38,654 bases of DNA from Symbiodinium natans (GCA_905221605.1 CAJNDS010002369.1:250001-288654), one strand, 5' to 3'; numbered from the stretch's first letter, positions 1 through 8,391 are shown. The notes: generated from the sequence alone by a model not told the origin. Numbers and translations: made by a program.

Positions 1-283
1 AATCCGTGAACTAGAGCTATCCTTCATAGGGTTCCTGTGACGCAACGGTGGAGTACGCTGCTGGGGCTTCGCAAGTTTGGGGTTGTTCGGGCTTCTTTTA
101 AGGGTTTAGGGTTTCGGGTTTAAGGTTTAGGAGTTTAGGATTCTGGGCTTATAGGGTTTAAGGATCAATCCAAAACAGCCCTAAACCATCGGCAGGGCCC
201 AGTAGAACTCTCAAAGAACCCCCAGCAAACTTGGCGAGGGGCAAGCGCTGCCAGCATACAGCGCCTTGCCTTAGCCCAGCAGT

Positions 284-347
284 AGGGTTTAGGGTTTAGG
301 GCTTAGGGTTTAGGGTTTAGGGTTTAGGGTTTAGGGTTTAGGGTTTG
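284..347 (+). repeat. interstitial telomere-like repeat (TTTAGGG)n
   Basis: About nine tandem TTTAGGG units, the plant/algal-type telomere heptamer, lying inside the window rather than at an end. It follows a 1-283 segment in which I see only scattered degenerate TTTAGGG words and no convincing gene. Confidence 0.9.
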
Positions 348-354
348 GACTCAC

Positions 355-433
355 ATCCCAACCTTCGAGTTTTGGGGCTTCGGTGACGTTACTGAGGATG
401 ATCGCAAGATTCTTAAGCCAGACCTCATGGTGT
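355..433 (-). CDS. exon-like segment ending at a GTGAGT donor
   Basis: One base plus 26 open codons beginning HHEVWLKNLAIILSNV and ending WD, directly followed by GTGAGT, a strong splice donor. Its upstream edge is the terminus of the inverted-repeat element at 434-547, read as ...CTACTAAG before the exon. The hydrophobic/amphipathic composition is protein-like. The family is not recognised. Phase to the segment at 548-617 does not join cleanly, so the exact boundary or the pairing may be wrong. Confidence 0.5.
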
Positions 434-547
434 CTTAGTAGCCCAGTAACCATATTATCTGTAATGGCACCCTCTTGTCGGTTGGTTAATTTACAAGGGA
501 ACCCAGAACTCAAAAACAGGGGTAGAGGGTACCAATGGGCTACCAAG
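434..547. mobile_element. introner-like element, family I copy A
   Basis: Ends carry the inverted repeat CTTAGTAGCCCAGT / ATGGGCTACCAAG. The interior shares GGCACCC, GGTTGGTTA, AAGGGAACCCAGAAC and a final GGGTA with copies at 4,596, 8,280 and (more weakly) 36,210. It separates two coding-like minus-strand segments, so it is probably an intron. No clear target duplication is seen here. Confidence 0.7.
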
Positions 548-617
548 GAGAAATAGAGACGTCCCCGGAGGGATGACCGTTCCAGAGGTCAGTGAGAAGA
601 AGGGCTTCCGAAAGCAG
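548..617 (-). CDS. possible exon upstream of family I copy A
   Basis: Open minus-strand segment reading LLSEALLLTDLWNGHP, ending at the element boundary (CCTTG then GTAGCC). Composition is protein-like but there is no second line of evidence; chance is a real alternative. Confidence 0.3.
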
Positions 618-666
618 GGGAGCCTACTGGGGTCTCTCACTACAAGGGCGTCTTACTATTCGGGGG

Positions 667-780
667 TCTAAACCCTAAACCCTAAACCCTAAACCCTAAA
701 CCCTAAACCCTAAACCCTAAACCCTAAACCCTAAACCCTAAACCCTAAACCCTAAACCCTAAACCCTAAACCCTAAACCC
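667..780 (-). repeat. interstitial telomere-like repeat (CCCTAAA)n
   Basis: About 16 nearly perfect CCCTAAA units, opposite in orientation to the tract at 284-347. The intervening 618-666 holds nothing recognisable. Confidence 0.95.
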
Positions 781-792
781 CGCCATATAGGC

Positions 793-849
793 ATGCCGCT
801 GCAGGAGCGGAGCTCCTCCGCTGAGATGAAGCCTTGCCACTCATGGGGG
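793..849 (-). CDS. EF-hand-like exon fragment
   Basis: Open segment of 18 codons with partial codons at both ends, bounded by acceptor GCAG and a possible GC donor (AT|GCCTAT). It reads PHEWQGFISAEELRSCSG; GFISAEELR matches the second half of an EF-hand loop and the start of its exit helix. The preceding intron contains the family II element at 860-994. Likely part of the same minus-strand gene as the EF-hand-like exons at 1,693, 4,471 and 5,936, though the joins are inferred. Confidence 0.4.
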
Positions 850-859
850 CTGCAGGGTT

Positions 860-994
860 GGCATGTTCCCCCTTCTGCTAGCAGCTCCTAAATAGGGGGT
901 TTAGGGTTTAGGGTTTAGGGTTTACGGTTGTGTGTTGAGGGCTTATAATCCATAATTAATCCGTGTTGAGGACTGCTAGTAGGGAACATCCCAA
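860..994. mobile_element. introner-like element, family II copy a, with internal telomere repeat
   Basis: Left arm GCATGTTCCCCCTTCTGC and right arm ...GCTAGTAGGGAACATCCC are imperfect inverted repeats continuing through a CTGCTAGCAG/CTGCTAGTAG block. The centre holds a short TTTAGGG tract (897-924). The same terminal motif GGGATGTTCCCC occurs at 12,087, 19,961 and 33,998. It sits between the exon-like segments at 993-1,023 and 793-849. Confidence 0.6.
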
Positions 995-1023
995 GTTGCA
1001 GGGTTTGCACAGTTCCGAAGATC
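993..1023 (-). CDS. possible short exon, pore-like hydrophobic peptide
   Basis: Acceptor CCAG followed by one base plus ten codons reading IFGTVQTLQL, ending at the family II element. The peptide resembles pore-helix stretches of cation channels, but ten residues prove nothing alone; it is listed because of its exact fit to the element boundary. Confidence 0.3.
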
Positions 1024-1190
1024 CTGGTTTTGAAGACACCTGCTAGCCTCCATGCTCCTGTGTTGGGTTTTGGGTTTTGGGCTTTGGGTTTAGGCTTTAG
1101 GGTTTAGGGTTTAGGGGAGGGCAAGATTCTTTCCTGAGTCTTCAGCCTGAAAATATCTACGAAATGGCATGGTCTTGGCAGCTGCTGCAG

Positions 1191-1300
1191 GTGCAAACCT
1201 CGGATTCTTCATCAAGAAGGAGTTTTCGAGGGATCCTGCTAAGGGAGACTACTCTGCTTTGGGTGGGGATCCGAATATACGAAGAGTCTTAAGTGGCTAG
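1191..1300 (+). CDS. possible terminal exon, plus strand
   Basis: After a CAG acceptor, an open segment reads GANLGFFIKKEFSRDPAKGD and runs to a TAG at 1,298-1,300. Its FFIKKEF...PAKGDY core resembles the reading of the segment at 17,808-17,880, which supports a repeated coding-like unit. Function unknown. Confidence 0.3.
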
Positions 1301-1498
1301 AGCGTGCATCGTGCTCATTGGGTGCGGGTTTTTAGGGTGTTAGGTGGCCGATCGAAACAAGCTCACCAATTTCAGCAATCTTGCGAAAGCATCCGAAGGA
1401 TCAGCGAACCTGCAGTATAGCACCTTTACGGATGACCAGTAGGTTAGGCATACTTGAGGGTTGTCCTATATACATATATACAGAGAGCATCACCAGGG

Positions 1499-1525
1499 TA
1501 CTCTCTCTCTCTCTCTCGCTCTCTC

Positions 1526-1612
<87 letters not shown>
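1499..1612 (+). repeat. CT microsatellite
   Basis: Nearly pure (CT)n with a few interruptions, followed by a short (TA)n. It generates long Ser/Leu-Ser or Arg/Glu open frames on both strands that are not genes. Confidence 0.95.
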
Positions 1613-1692
1613 TATCTATATATATATATGTGTATGTATGTATGAAACATAAAATACAGCCACACCCTAAACCCGAACCCTGAACCCTCAAC

Positions 1693-1801
1693 TTCGACTG
1701 AGACGTTGCCCACCGGGAAGCCATCCTCATCCTGGTCCACCCGATCGAAGAAGGAGTTCCACTTCTCCCACATCTCCTGGTCAGGTCGGGTGTTGACAAG
1801 A
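1693..1801 (-). CDS. EF-hand-like exon
   Basis: One base plus 36 open codons. The core reads EMWEKWNSFFDRVDQDEDGF: an amphipathic helix followed by D-x-D-x-D-G-F, the start of an EF-hand Ca2+ loop; position 12 of the loop is not an obvious Glu. The donor is GT at 1,692-1,691 (GAA|GTTGAGGG) and the acceptor is CCGAG. It lies in DNA otherwise made of microsatellite and telomere-like repeat. Probably an internal exon of a minus-strand Ca2+-binding protein. Confidence 0.55.
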
Positions 1802-1954
1802 CTCGGTGGGCCTGTTTAGTGGTCGGGTGGGTGTTGACAAAGGCCGTTTAGGACTTAGGGTTTAGGGTTTGAATTTTGGACCAAACCTAGCGGACCTAAC
1901 AGGGCAAAAAACAGAGTACGGCCCCGGGCCGAGCTAGCAAAACAGCACCTGCAG

Positions 1955-2037
1955 TGAACGTCGAGGAGCAAGACCCTTCCGACCAAACCGAAGTCCATGT
2001 TGCATCCAACATCTGCAAACCCTATCGACTCGACATG
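1955..2037 (+). CDS. possible exon with GTAAGC donor, plus strand
   Basis: CAG acceptor, two bases plus 27 codons (core EEQDPSDQTEVHVASNIC), then GTAAGC. The signals fit an exon on the strand opposite to most neighbours. No family recognised. Confidence 0.35.
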
Positions 2038-3216
2038 GTAAGCCTCGGGTCTTGGGTAGGGACTTGGTTAGGGGCTTAGGGGCTTACGGGCGCATGGGCT
2101 GAGGGTTCGGGCTTAACAGGTGCAAGCGTTAAAACCTAAACCCTAAAAACCCTAAACCTAAACCCTAAAGTAAACCCTAAACCTAAACCCTAAACCCTAA
2201 AAACCCTAAACCCTAAAACCCTAAACAAACCTCAACCCTAAGCCTAAGACAATAAGAACCCACAAGTGAACCTCACAGTTGTGAGCTTGAGTCCGACTGA
2301 AGCCTCAACACCACACCCTAGCTAAGCCTAATCCCTAATCCCTAACCCTAACCCTAGACCCTAAACCCTAAACCCTAAACCCTAGACCCTAAACCCTAAA
2401 CCCTAAACCTCAAAGGCGGTAAAGCCCTCAGCGCCAAGCCCCACAGAGAGCCGAAGCCCGAAACTCTAAGCCCTTGAAACCCACATAGCCTGGGGGGCAA
2501 TGGCAGCGCTGCATGCAGTGAGACGCTGTTGGCCCGAAGCCTGCGATGTGTTGCTTGGCAGGCTGGGGCTACGTTTGGGTTTAAGTATAAGGGTTCAGGT
2601 TTAGGGGTTTAGAGTTGGGGGTTTGGGGTTTGGGGTTAGGGTTTAGGGCTTAGGGTTTAGGAATCTGGGTTTACGGTTCAGAGGGCAAGGCGTTCATGAT
2701 TTGAAAGCAACGCCGTTCCAGTGAGGGCATTCTTACAAACCTGTAAAGCACTGAAGGGTTTACTTCTTAGGATTCGGCTAAGGTTTGGTCCTTGTTGGGG
2801 TTCCTCTTTTTGAGACAAAGTCTTCTATTTAGGGTAACCCCTCCTGCACCCCCCCCCCCCCCCTTGTTACAACAATCACCCGAACCCCAGACCCCTCCCC
2901 CCATCCTAAACCCTAAACACGTGAATTTCAACCGTAGATTTAGCTTTAGGGAGGGTGTAGGCCTTAGGGTTGCACCAGATAGCACCAGAGTTAAAACTGA
3001 AAGCCTGTACCCAAATAGCCAGCCCCGGCCACAAACATCCTGCATCTGTATCCCGATCCAAACCCTCAGGACCAAAAAGCCTTCGTTTTAGTCAAGGGTC
3101 AAAGGGTTTAGGGTTTAGGGTTTGGGGTTTAGGTTTAGGGTTTAGGGTTTAGGGTCGTAGGGCTTTGGCCTTAGGGTCCCAGCATCCAACACTCCCACGC
3201 CACAAAGGCCTACACC
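2038..3216. other. repeat-rich stretch without a supported gene
   Basis: Holds degenerate CCCTAAA tracts (2,126-2,226 and 2,338-2,412), TTTAGGG words around 2,580-2,660 and 3,105-3,150, and a C homopolymer near 2,850. The overlapping ~100-codon frames at 2,767-3,091 run through this C-run and have proline- or glycine-rich low-complexity translations; I do not accept them. Confidence 0.6.
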
Positions 3217-3290
3217 CTGATCGCTGCATGCGGGCCTGTGCGCTCCATGCTCAAACCGGTCCTCCTCCTGCATGACGAGGCGCTGCTCCT
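3217..3290 (-). CDS. possible exon, acidic/helical
   Basis: Acceptor GGGCAG, open segment reading EQRLVMQEEDRFEHGAHRPA, ending GATCAG|GGTGTA. Helical, charged composition with GC-rich third positions. Function unknown. Confidence 0.4.
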
Positions 3291-3297
3291 GCCCGAA

Positions 3298-3402
3298 CCC
3301 CAAACCCCAAACCCCAAACCCTAAACCCTAAACCCCAAACCCCAAACCCCAAACCCCAAACCCCAAACCCCAAACCCTAAACCCTAAACCCTAAACCCTA
3401 AA
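3298..3402 (-). repeat. mixed CCCCAAA / CCCTAAA array
   Basis: A block of about nine CCCCAAA units embedded between CCCTAAA units. The sorting of the variant into one block suggests local amplification rather than random mutation. Confidence 0.9.
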
Positions 3403-3906
3403 CCTGCAGTATATGCCATCGGAGTTAAACATGCGGAGCCTTCAGCTGCAGGTGGAGTCCCTGACCTCACCCACTATAAGAAAGGCTTTAATTTAAAAAA
3501 GGCGCAAAGCACAGTTTAATGACTAGACTTGCGAAACATTTACCCTAAACCCTAAACCCTGAAACATTGCGCCTCACATAGCAGGAAACTCCGACTCCCG
3601 TCCCTCTTCCCATGTGCATGCAACCCTATTACGACGGGGCGTAGGGTTCAGGGTACGCATGCCTACGCAGCTTCGTGCAAGCAGGGATCGAAGGCCTACA
3701 AGGCTTCAGGTACTCCGGGCTGCGCGGATTTCAGAGGGTGTCCAAGGCTTGCAGCACGCGCTAAGGCTCTGCGAAGCTTCTTGCAGATGCCAACGTGACA
3801 AATTTTCGCCCCAGCAAATGATCCGACCGACAGTGCGCCCCCTGGATTAGGGTTTAGGGTTTAGGGATTTGGGGGGCAGAGGTTTACATTTTATGAGCCC
3901 AACAAC

Positions 3907-3953
3907 CATCAGCTGTGGCCTCGTCGACGTAAGCCTGCAGAAGCTCCCCGAGC
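3907..3953 (-). CDS. micro-exon, LGELLQAYVDEATAD
   Basis: CCCCAG acceptor, one base plus 15 codons plus one base, then a GT donor (GATG|GTTGTT). The 47-nt length and helical peptide fit the pattern of neighbouring minus-strand micro-exons. Not identifiable. Confidence 0.4.
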
Positions 3954-4042
3954 CTGGGGTGAGATCGGACTTCCGGGAGGGTACTCGGCCGTGCGGGGCT
4001 TTTAGGTTCCAGGCACTGGGTTTAGGGTTTAGGGTTTAGGGT

Positions 4043-4146
4043 GACCCAAGAGGAATAGGAATCAACATGGTGCCCCTTTTTGGGGGCTTTGTAAGGGAAC
4101 CTAAACCCCTAACAAAAAGGGAATAAGGGCCTACTCTGGGTCCTAG
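4043..4146. mobile_element. introner-like element, family VI
   Basis: Inverted termini GACCCAAGAGG / CTACTCTGGGTC, with interior GTGCCCC...TTTTT...GGAACC...AAAAGGGAATAAGGGCCTACT shared with copies at 31,086 and 37,789. The minus-strand open segment just upstream (4,147-4,240) ends at its edge. Confidence 0.6.
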
Positions 4147-4240
4147 ATCCCATGGGGTTCTCGAGTAGTTCAGGGCCAGGGGATTAAGGATGAAACAGAT
4201 CGCAAAGATTGCTGGGATTAGGGGTGGGTCTTTGGTGTTC
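4147..4240 (-). CDS. possible membrane-segment exon
   Basis: The open minus-strand frame here reads IPAIFAICFILNPLALNYSR and ends at the family VI element. The roughly 17-residue hydrophobic stretch is a plausible transmembrane helix. The left limit of the exon is not defined. Confidence 0.35.
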
Positions 4241-4317
4241 ATCCCATGCTGTGGCATGGGATCGCGTGGTGCTTGCAAGGCAAAGGCCAAAACAGTAATA
4301 AGTAGAATCGGTTTTCT

Positions 4318-4327
<10 letters not shown>

Positions 4328-4393
<66 letters not shown>
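4328..4393 (+). repeat. G homopolymer, 66 nt
   Basis: Uninterrupted run of 66 G preceded by nine or more T. It creates poly-Gly and poly-Pro frames on both strands, which are artefacts. Confidence 0.98.
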
Positions 4394-4394
<1 letters not shown>

Positions 4395-4470
4395 GGGAAT
4401 CCAGCAGCAGTTATTCCGACCCCGAGATTGGGTTCCCCCAGCGGTTTGGGCCAAGCCACGTCTGACTCAC

Positions 4471-4542
4471 AGGATCCGAGCCCGAGTCCAGCCGATATCC
4501 AATAGGGCACATCATCTGGATGAACTCCGTCTGGTCGATCAC
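4471..4542 (-). CDS. EF-hand-like exon with GTGAGT donor
   Basis: Exactly 24 codons in phase 0 between acceptor CCCAG and donor GTGAGT. It reads DQTEFIQMMCPIGYRLD; TEFIQMM is the exit helix of an EF-hand and the CP-GYR tail recalls EF-hand protist channel or kinase proteins. One of the best-supported islands, because both splice signals are strong and the phase is clean. The upstream neighbour at 5,936-5,991 supplies another EF-hand half. Confidence 0.6.
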
Positions 4543-4595
4543 CTGGGTTTAGGGTTTAGGGTTTAGGGTTTGGGGTTTAGGTTTAACCTTAGCAT

Positions 4596-4713
4596 CTTAG
4601 TAGCCCAGTAGCCATATTCTAACAAAGGGCGCCTTGTGTTTTTGGTTGGTTACTTTGTAAGGGAACCCAGAACCAAACAAAAAAGGGTAAAGGGCACCAC
4701 TGGGCTACCCAAG
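4596..4713. mobile_element. introner-like element, family I copy B, with ATGCT target duplication
   Basis: Termini CTTAGTAGCCCAGT and ACTGGGCTACCCAAG are inverted repeats. Read on the minus strand the element is flanked on both sides by ATGCT, a 5-bp target-site duplication. The upstream segment ends at its GTAGCCC terminus, which supplies a GT; the far end supplies an AG. It is probably an intron derived from a transposon insertion. Confidence 0.7.
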
Positions 4714-4795
4714 AGCATGCGCGCAACAGAACAGGCGCTTCCTGCTGCAAGCTGGCAACGCCGGCCGCAAAAAAAGAGATCCAGGCCAGCATCAG
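4712..4795 (-). CDS. possible membrane-segment exon upstream of copy B
   Basis: Open frame reading LMLAWISFFAAGVASLQQEA, a hydrophobic helix followed by a polar stretch, ending at the family I element. No AG acceptor is visible at its upstream edge, where telomere-like repeat begins. Confidence 0.4.
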
Positions 4796-5935
4796 GGTTT
4801 AGGGGTTAGGGGTTCAGGGTTCAGGGTTCAGGGTTCAGGGTTTAGGGTTTAGGGTTTAGGGTTTAGGGGATCTGTCTGGGCAAACAACCCGCATGATCCC
4901 TATGCACTCGCACGCTCGCTTTCATTTCACCCCAACCATCTGGTGGACGCGAGTTGGGGGGGGGGGGGGGGGCTACGAGCCGTAACCGTCGTAATCACAT
5001 ATTCATTCACCACATCTTAGGGAACCCGATATACACTCACCAACACACAGCAATTAAAATGTGGTGGGCTGGCAACCTTGTCCCTCAGATTGTGAAGAGA
5101 CCGGAAAACTTCCTACTGATGAGGATAGCTGCTCGGTATAGACAGCACAGATCTCGCAGGAGGCACAATGCACATGATCATCCGATACCGTCCGATGCAA
5201 TTTATTTAGTCAGGGGCCTATTTTACATGGAACGAGGTATCTTGAGTCATGCAAGCAATGAAGGTGCGACGAAAGTGAATTGCACAACTCGCATGAATGA
5301 TACGCTTTGGGGTAGGTTAAGCCACCTTCTAGTCGTCCCAACAACTAAAGCAGGATGGCCCTTAAAACCCTCTGAACAATTTTCCTGAATATGATCCTCT
5401 TACACCCAGCAAGGGAAGATGTACAAAGTCCCAAGGGCCTACCTAGTTAGAGCAGGCCGTGTTGCTCCATCTCCGGAGGCATCGTAGGCACTGATGACTC
5501 CATTGCTTGCAGTCGTAGAATCCTCGTTCCGAGCCCTGGGTCAGACACTTTGGCGATGGGTTTTGGGACTTAGGGCTGCTGGGTGCATGGGAAGCGGTGC
5601 AATCCAACAGGAGACAAGACGATGTTCAACGCACTACTTTCTGGCAAGCAATACGAGTACCATGTAGAATTGTCAGAAAGATGTCTGTCATTGCGGTGGA
5701 AGTTCCATTCATTCAACGAGTTCTAGAACAAATCGTAGACCACCAGTGCTCACTGAACGATCGTAGGTTCCCAGGTTTAGGTTGTCGAGTCTTGAGGCAC
5801 CAAACCTTTAACACCCAACTCTACATCCAGTAATCCTCGTTCCACCCAATGCCAAATACTCTAAGCTTTCAGCCCTTGCTTACACACCTAACCCTAAACT
5901 CTAAACCCTAAACCCTATACTAAACCACACTAAAC
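4796..5935. other. stretch without a supported gene
   Basis: Contains TTTAGGG tract 4,796-4,867, a 16-17 nt G-run near 4,956 and ordinary-composition DNA. A 144-codon frame at 4,954-5,388 opens through the G-run and looks random. The segment 5,383-5,447 resembles 17,808-17,880 at about 80% by eye, so part of it is a dispersed repeat or a paralogous exon. Confidence 0.5.
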
Positions 5936-5991
5936 GGCCAGGGAACTGGAGCGCCCGCTCGAGGTCGCCAATGTCGATGTACCCGCGATGC
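5936..5991 (-). CDS. EF-hand-like exon
   Basis: Acceptor CCCTAG, one base plus 18 codons plus one base (core HRGYIDIGDLERALQFPG), donor GT. RGYIDIGDLERAL has the G-x-I-x-x-x-D/E-L spacing of the second half of an EF-hand loop and its exit helix. With 4,471-4,542 it suggests a paired EF-hand Ca2+-binding region in a minus-strand gene. Confidence 0.55.
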
Positions 5992-6111
5992 CTAGGGGAA
6001 TACATGGGCGTCATCCAGGGTTTAGGGTTGAAGGTTTAAGGTTTAGGGTCATTTAGGGTCATTTAGGGTCATTTGGGGTTTAGGGTTTAGGCTGGGTTTA
6101 GGGCCATATAC

Positions 6112-6222
6112 CCCCAAAAGGGATTCCAATGGTGGAGGGCCCATGATGCTAGCTTTGGGGTCCATTCCGTCGCCAAGTTGCTCAAGGTCCAGGCGCTCAA
6201 AGTCCTTCAGGGACATGGGTAA
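6112..6222 (-). CDS. exon-like segment, DFERLDLEQLGDG
   Basis: Open minus-strand frame containing MSLKDFERLDLEQLGDGMDP and ending before GTATAT (6,111-6,110). Third positions are GC-rich and the peptide is helical and acidic. The only Met could be a start, but the frame stays open upstream up to the CCCTAAA array. Placed just upstream of the EF-hand exon at 5,936. Confidence 0.5.
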
Positions 6223-6225
6223 CAA

Positions 6226-6320
6226 AACCCTAAACCCTAAACCCTAAACCCTAAACCCTAAACCCTAAACCCTAAACCCTAAACCCTAAACCCTAAACCC
6301 TAAACCCCTAAACCCTAAAT
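6226..6320 (-). repeat. interstitial telomere-like repeat (CCCTAAA)n
   Basis: About 13 units, almost perfect. Confidence 0.95.
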
Positions 6321-6373
6321 AGTTACTGGGTTTAAGGGTTCAGGGTTTAGGGTTGAGGGCTTAGGGTGGCCCA

Positions 6374-6437
6374 TAAGGAACCTAGGAGAAAAAGAAGAGG
6401 TGCACTTATTGGCTTAAAGGGGTTTAGAAGGGAACCT
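6374..6437. mobile_element. introner-like element fragment, family VI
   Basis: AACCTAGGAGAAAAAG...GGTGCACTTATTGGCTTAAAGGGG matches the outer half of the intron element at 37,789-37,904 (CCTAGGAGAAAAAAGTGCACC...GGTTTACAGGGG). The other half was not found. Confidence 0.45.
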
Positions 6438-6471
6438 AGCCTAATGCTTTGGGGGTTTGATGAGATTGGGC

Positions 6472-6535
6472 CCTTTGTGCATCTGCATCACGGCATACTC
6501 CTCATCTTTTGGGGGCACCAAGACGAGCAGGGTGC
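6472..6535 (-). CDS. possible exon, LVPPKDEEYAVMQMHKG
   Basis: Acceptor CCCCAG followed by an open frame containing TLLVLVPPKDEEYAVMQMHK. The downstream boundary is uncertain; no canonical GT is obvious. Reads on the strand of its neighbours. Confidence 0.4.
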
Positions 6536-6650
6536 CTGGGGTACCCTGTATAGTACAGCACCTTATCCAACCTCCCCCCCCCCCCTCCGCCCCATAACCT
6601 TGCATGTAATCCTAGTCCGGAAACCCTAGTTTGGGGTTTGGGGCTTGCGT

Positions 6651-6759
6651 TCAGACCGGGACCAGGTCCTTGATGATGTTTTCAAGCTCAGCCTGAGGAA
6701 TCACAGGCTGGTTGTTGTAGACCTTGCCCAAAGCACGCCTAGGGATTCTGTACAGATTC
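6651..6759 (-). CDS. exon-like segment, possibly terminal
   Basis: CTAG acceptor, one base plus 35 codons (core RALGKVYNNQPVIPQAELEN) and an in-frame TGA at 6,651-6,653. It may be a last exon. Alternatively it is internal, with GT donor CCG|GTCTGA a few bases before the stop. Composition is convincingly protein-like; family unknown. Confidence 0.5.
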
Positions 6760-6837
6760 CTAGTGAGAGCGGGCCTTTCCCCAAGAAGCCCCAAAATCTT
6801 AAGTCGTACCCTCCTGAACACCTTGTAGGGGGTTTAC

Positions 6838-6920
6838 GGGGTGCGTCAACCCCAGAACGCCCTTCCTTTCAAAAGCCGCAATGAACACATCCCCCCAAAG
6901 CAGAGAGCATGCAACGATCA
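6838..6920 (-). CDS. possible membrane-segment exon with GTAAAC donor
   Basis: Open frame from a Met reading MIVACSLLWGDVFIAAFERK, then KGVLGLTHP and GTAAAC. The first 18 residues are hydrophobic. No acceptor is visible upstream, so it could be a first coding exon. Confidence 0.4.
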
Positions 6921-7558
6921 TAGGTCATGGAATCACGGACCCCCCTCCCCCCGAAGCCGCAGAATCCCGAACGCATAGGATCCCGAACGCCACCATAGAC
7001 AAAAAGCCATAGGCACCCTAAAGTGCCCTTAAACCAGAAACCCCATTCACCAATCAGGCGGCTGCAGAACTTCTGAGAATCGAAACCCGAAGCCCGAAGC
7101 CCGAAACCCTAAACCAAAACCCCAAACCCCAAAACCATGCCCCCGACCACACCGAGGGTCCAAGGCCATGTACCCTGATTTGTTGGCATCCTGAAAATCC
7201 TAACCCTCCTAAGCACCAATTAAACCTCTCAGCCCCTAAACCCTAACCCCTAAACCCTAAACCCTACCTAAACCCTAAACTAAACCCTCTGCATGCGCGT
7301 AAGGTTTGGTGCTTAAGGTGGGAAGCCTCGGGGGCGAACCTCCCAGTGATCAGGGCCCGAAAGCCTGAATCTTGCGCTTCCATGTCGACTCTGAGACCCT
7401 CTCAAGCCCGACCCGAACCCTGTAAGGGTTTTAGGGTTTAGGGTTCAGGGTGCAGGGTTTAATGGTCCCAAACCCCAAACCCCTACCCTCACGCCCGTTA
7501 AATACCCTAAACTCAGCCCTAAATACCCGACGGTTTGTTCCTTAGACCTGATCCTTAC
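6921..7558. other. repeat-rich stretch, no firm gene
   Basis: C-rich and telomere-like DNA. A 22-nt candidate micro-exon (KFCSRLI between CTCAG and GTGAAT, near 7,046-7,070) and an open stretch starting MEAQDSGFRALITGRFAP near 7,285-7,383 were seen, but neither has two lines of support. Confidence 0.4.
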
Positions 7559-7607
7559 TTTGAAAGGCCTGCATGCAGCTTTGGAAGTCTGCCAAGGCAT
7601 TCCTATC
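7559..7607 (-). CDS. micro-exon with GTAAGG donor
   Basis: CTCAG acceptor, 16 codons plus one base (DRNALADFQSCMQAFQ), then GTAAGG. Both splice signals are strong. Function unknown. Confidence 0.5.
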
Positions 7608-7923
7608 CTGAGCTGCCCGCGTTTGAGGGTTGTCTGTCGTAAACCCACCCATAACCCCTCAACCCGAGAAGAGGGTTGCATAAACCAACCCTACACCCAG
7701 GACTTTCAACGTGTAAGTCAGCTTTTGCAATGCCAAGCAGGCCCAGCATCGATTTCGTTATTGGGCTGTATTTCGCGTCGAAGGGGGTGACTCAACCCTC
7801 TTTGACCGCTCGAAGTCCCTACCACCCGAAACCTATAACGCGGAGTTCTCGACGGAATCCTACCATCAACGTGCTGTACTCGCCTAAGAACCATCGCTCG
7901 TCTTTGAAGAACTCCCTTGGTAC

Positions 7924-8032
7924 ACTAAACCCTAAACCCTAAACCCTAAACCCTAAACCCTAAACCCTAAACCCTAAACTCTAAACTCTAAACTCTAAAC
8001 TCTAAACTCTAAACTCTAAACTCTAAACTCTA
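7924..8032 (-). repeat. CCCTAAA array switching to CTCTAAA
   Basis: About eight CCCTAAA units are followed, without a break, by about eight units of the point variant CTCTAAA. The block-wise variant implies local expansion of one mutated unit. Confidence 0.95.
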
Positions 8033-8053
8033 AGCACACGTAAAACATAATTC

Positions 8054-8124
8054 CTCTGGAGGCTAGAGTGTCCGATCGCAGCTTTTCCTTCTGGATTTGC
8101 AGCTCATCGTATTGTTGGCACCAC
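8054..8124 (-). CDS. coiled-coil-like exon
   Basis: CCAG acceptor, then an open frame reading WCQQYDELQIQKEKLRSDTL, ending ...CCAGAG. Charged, helical, probably coiled-coil. The frame upstream (8,125-8,279) is also open back to the family I element, so the true 5' boundary may lie further right. Confidence 0.45.
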
Positions 8125-8279
8125 CTGGATGCGAGACTTTATATAGCGACCACAACAGGGTGCGGCAGTCCATACGCCCCGGCACCCCGCTATCAAAAGT
8201 GGCGCATGCAGATATAGAAAAGAGAGGGAAGTGCAACTGCTGCTATCCGAATCGTGACTGTGAGCATCAAGGGAATACC

Positions 8280-8391
8280 AACTTGGTAGCCGACCAGCCA
8301 TATTAGAATGGGCACCCTTCTTCAGGTTGGCTACTTTAGAAGGAAACCCACAACCAAAAAAAGATAAAGGGTACCCCTGGGCTGCCAAGTT
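8280..8391. mobile_element. introner-like element, family I copy C
   Basis: Inverted termini AACTTGGTAGCC / GGCTGCCAAGTT. Interior words CCATATTA, GGGCACCC, GGTTGGCTAC, AAGGAAACCCACAACC and AAAGGGTACC are shared with copies A and B. Open minus-strand frames abut both ends. Confidence 0.65.

Noticed and set aside
284-780. Chromosome end (true telomere)
   Set aside because: Arrays are short, occur in both orientations and continue through the window with genes between them, so they are interstitial.
1381-1799. Overlapping frames of 60-132 codons on both strands through the CT run
   Set aside because: They translate the microsatellite (Ser/Leu or Arg/Glu repeats) and have no other content.
3298-3402. 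CRISPR-like array
   Set aside because: Units are contiguous heptamers with no spacers; this is telomere-like satellite in a eukaryote.
4184-4510. Poly-Gly / poly-Pro frames over the G66 run
   Set aside because: Homopolymer artefacts; only the short spliced-looking islands beside the run were kept.
4954-5388. 144-codon plus frame
   Set aside because: Begins in a G-run; composition looks random, no splice or domain evidence.
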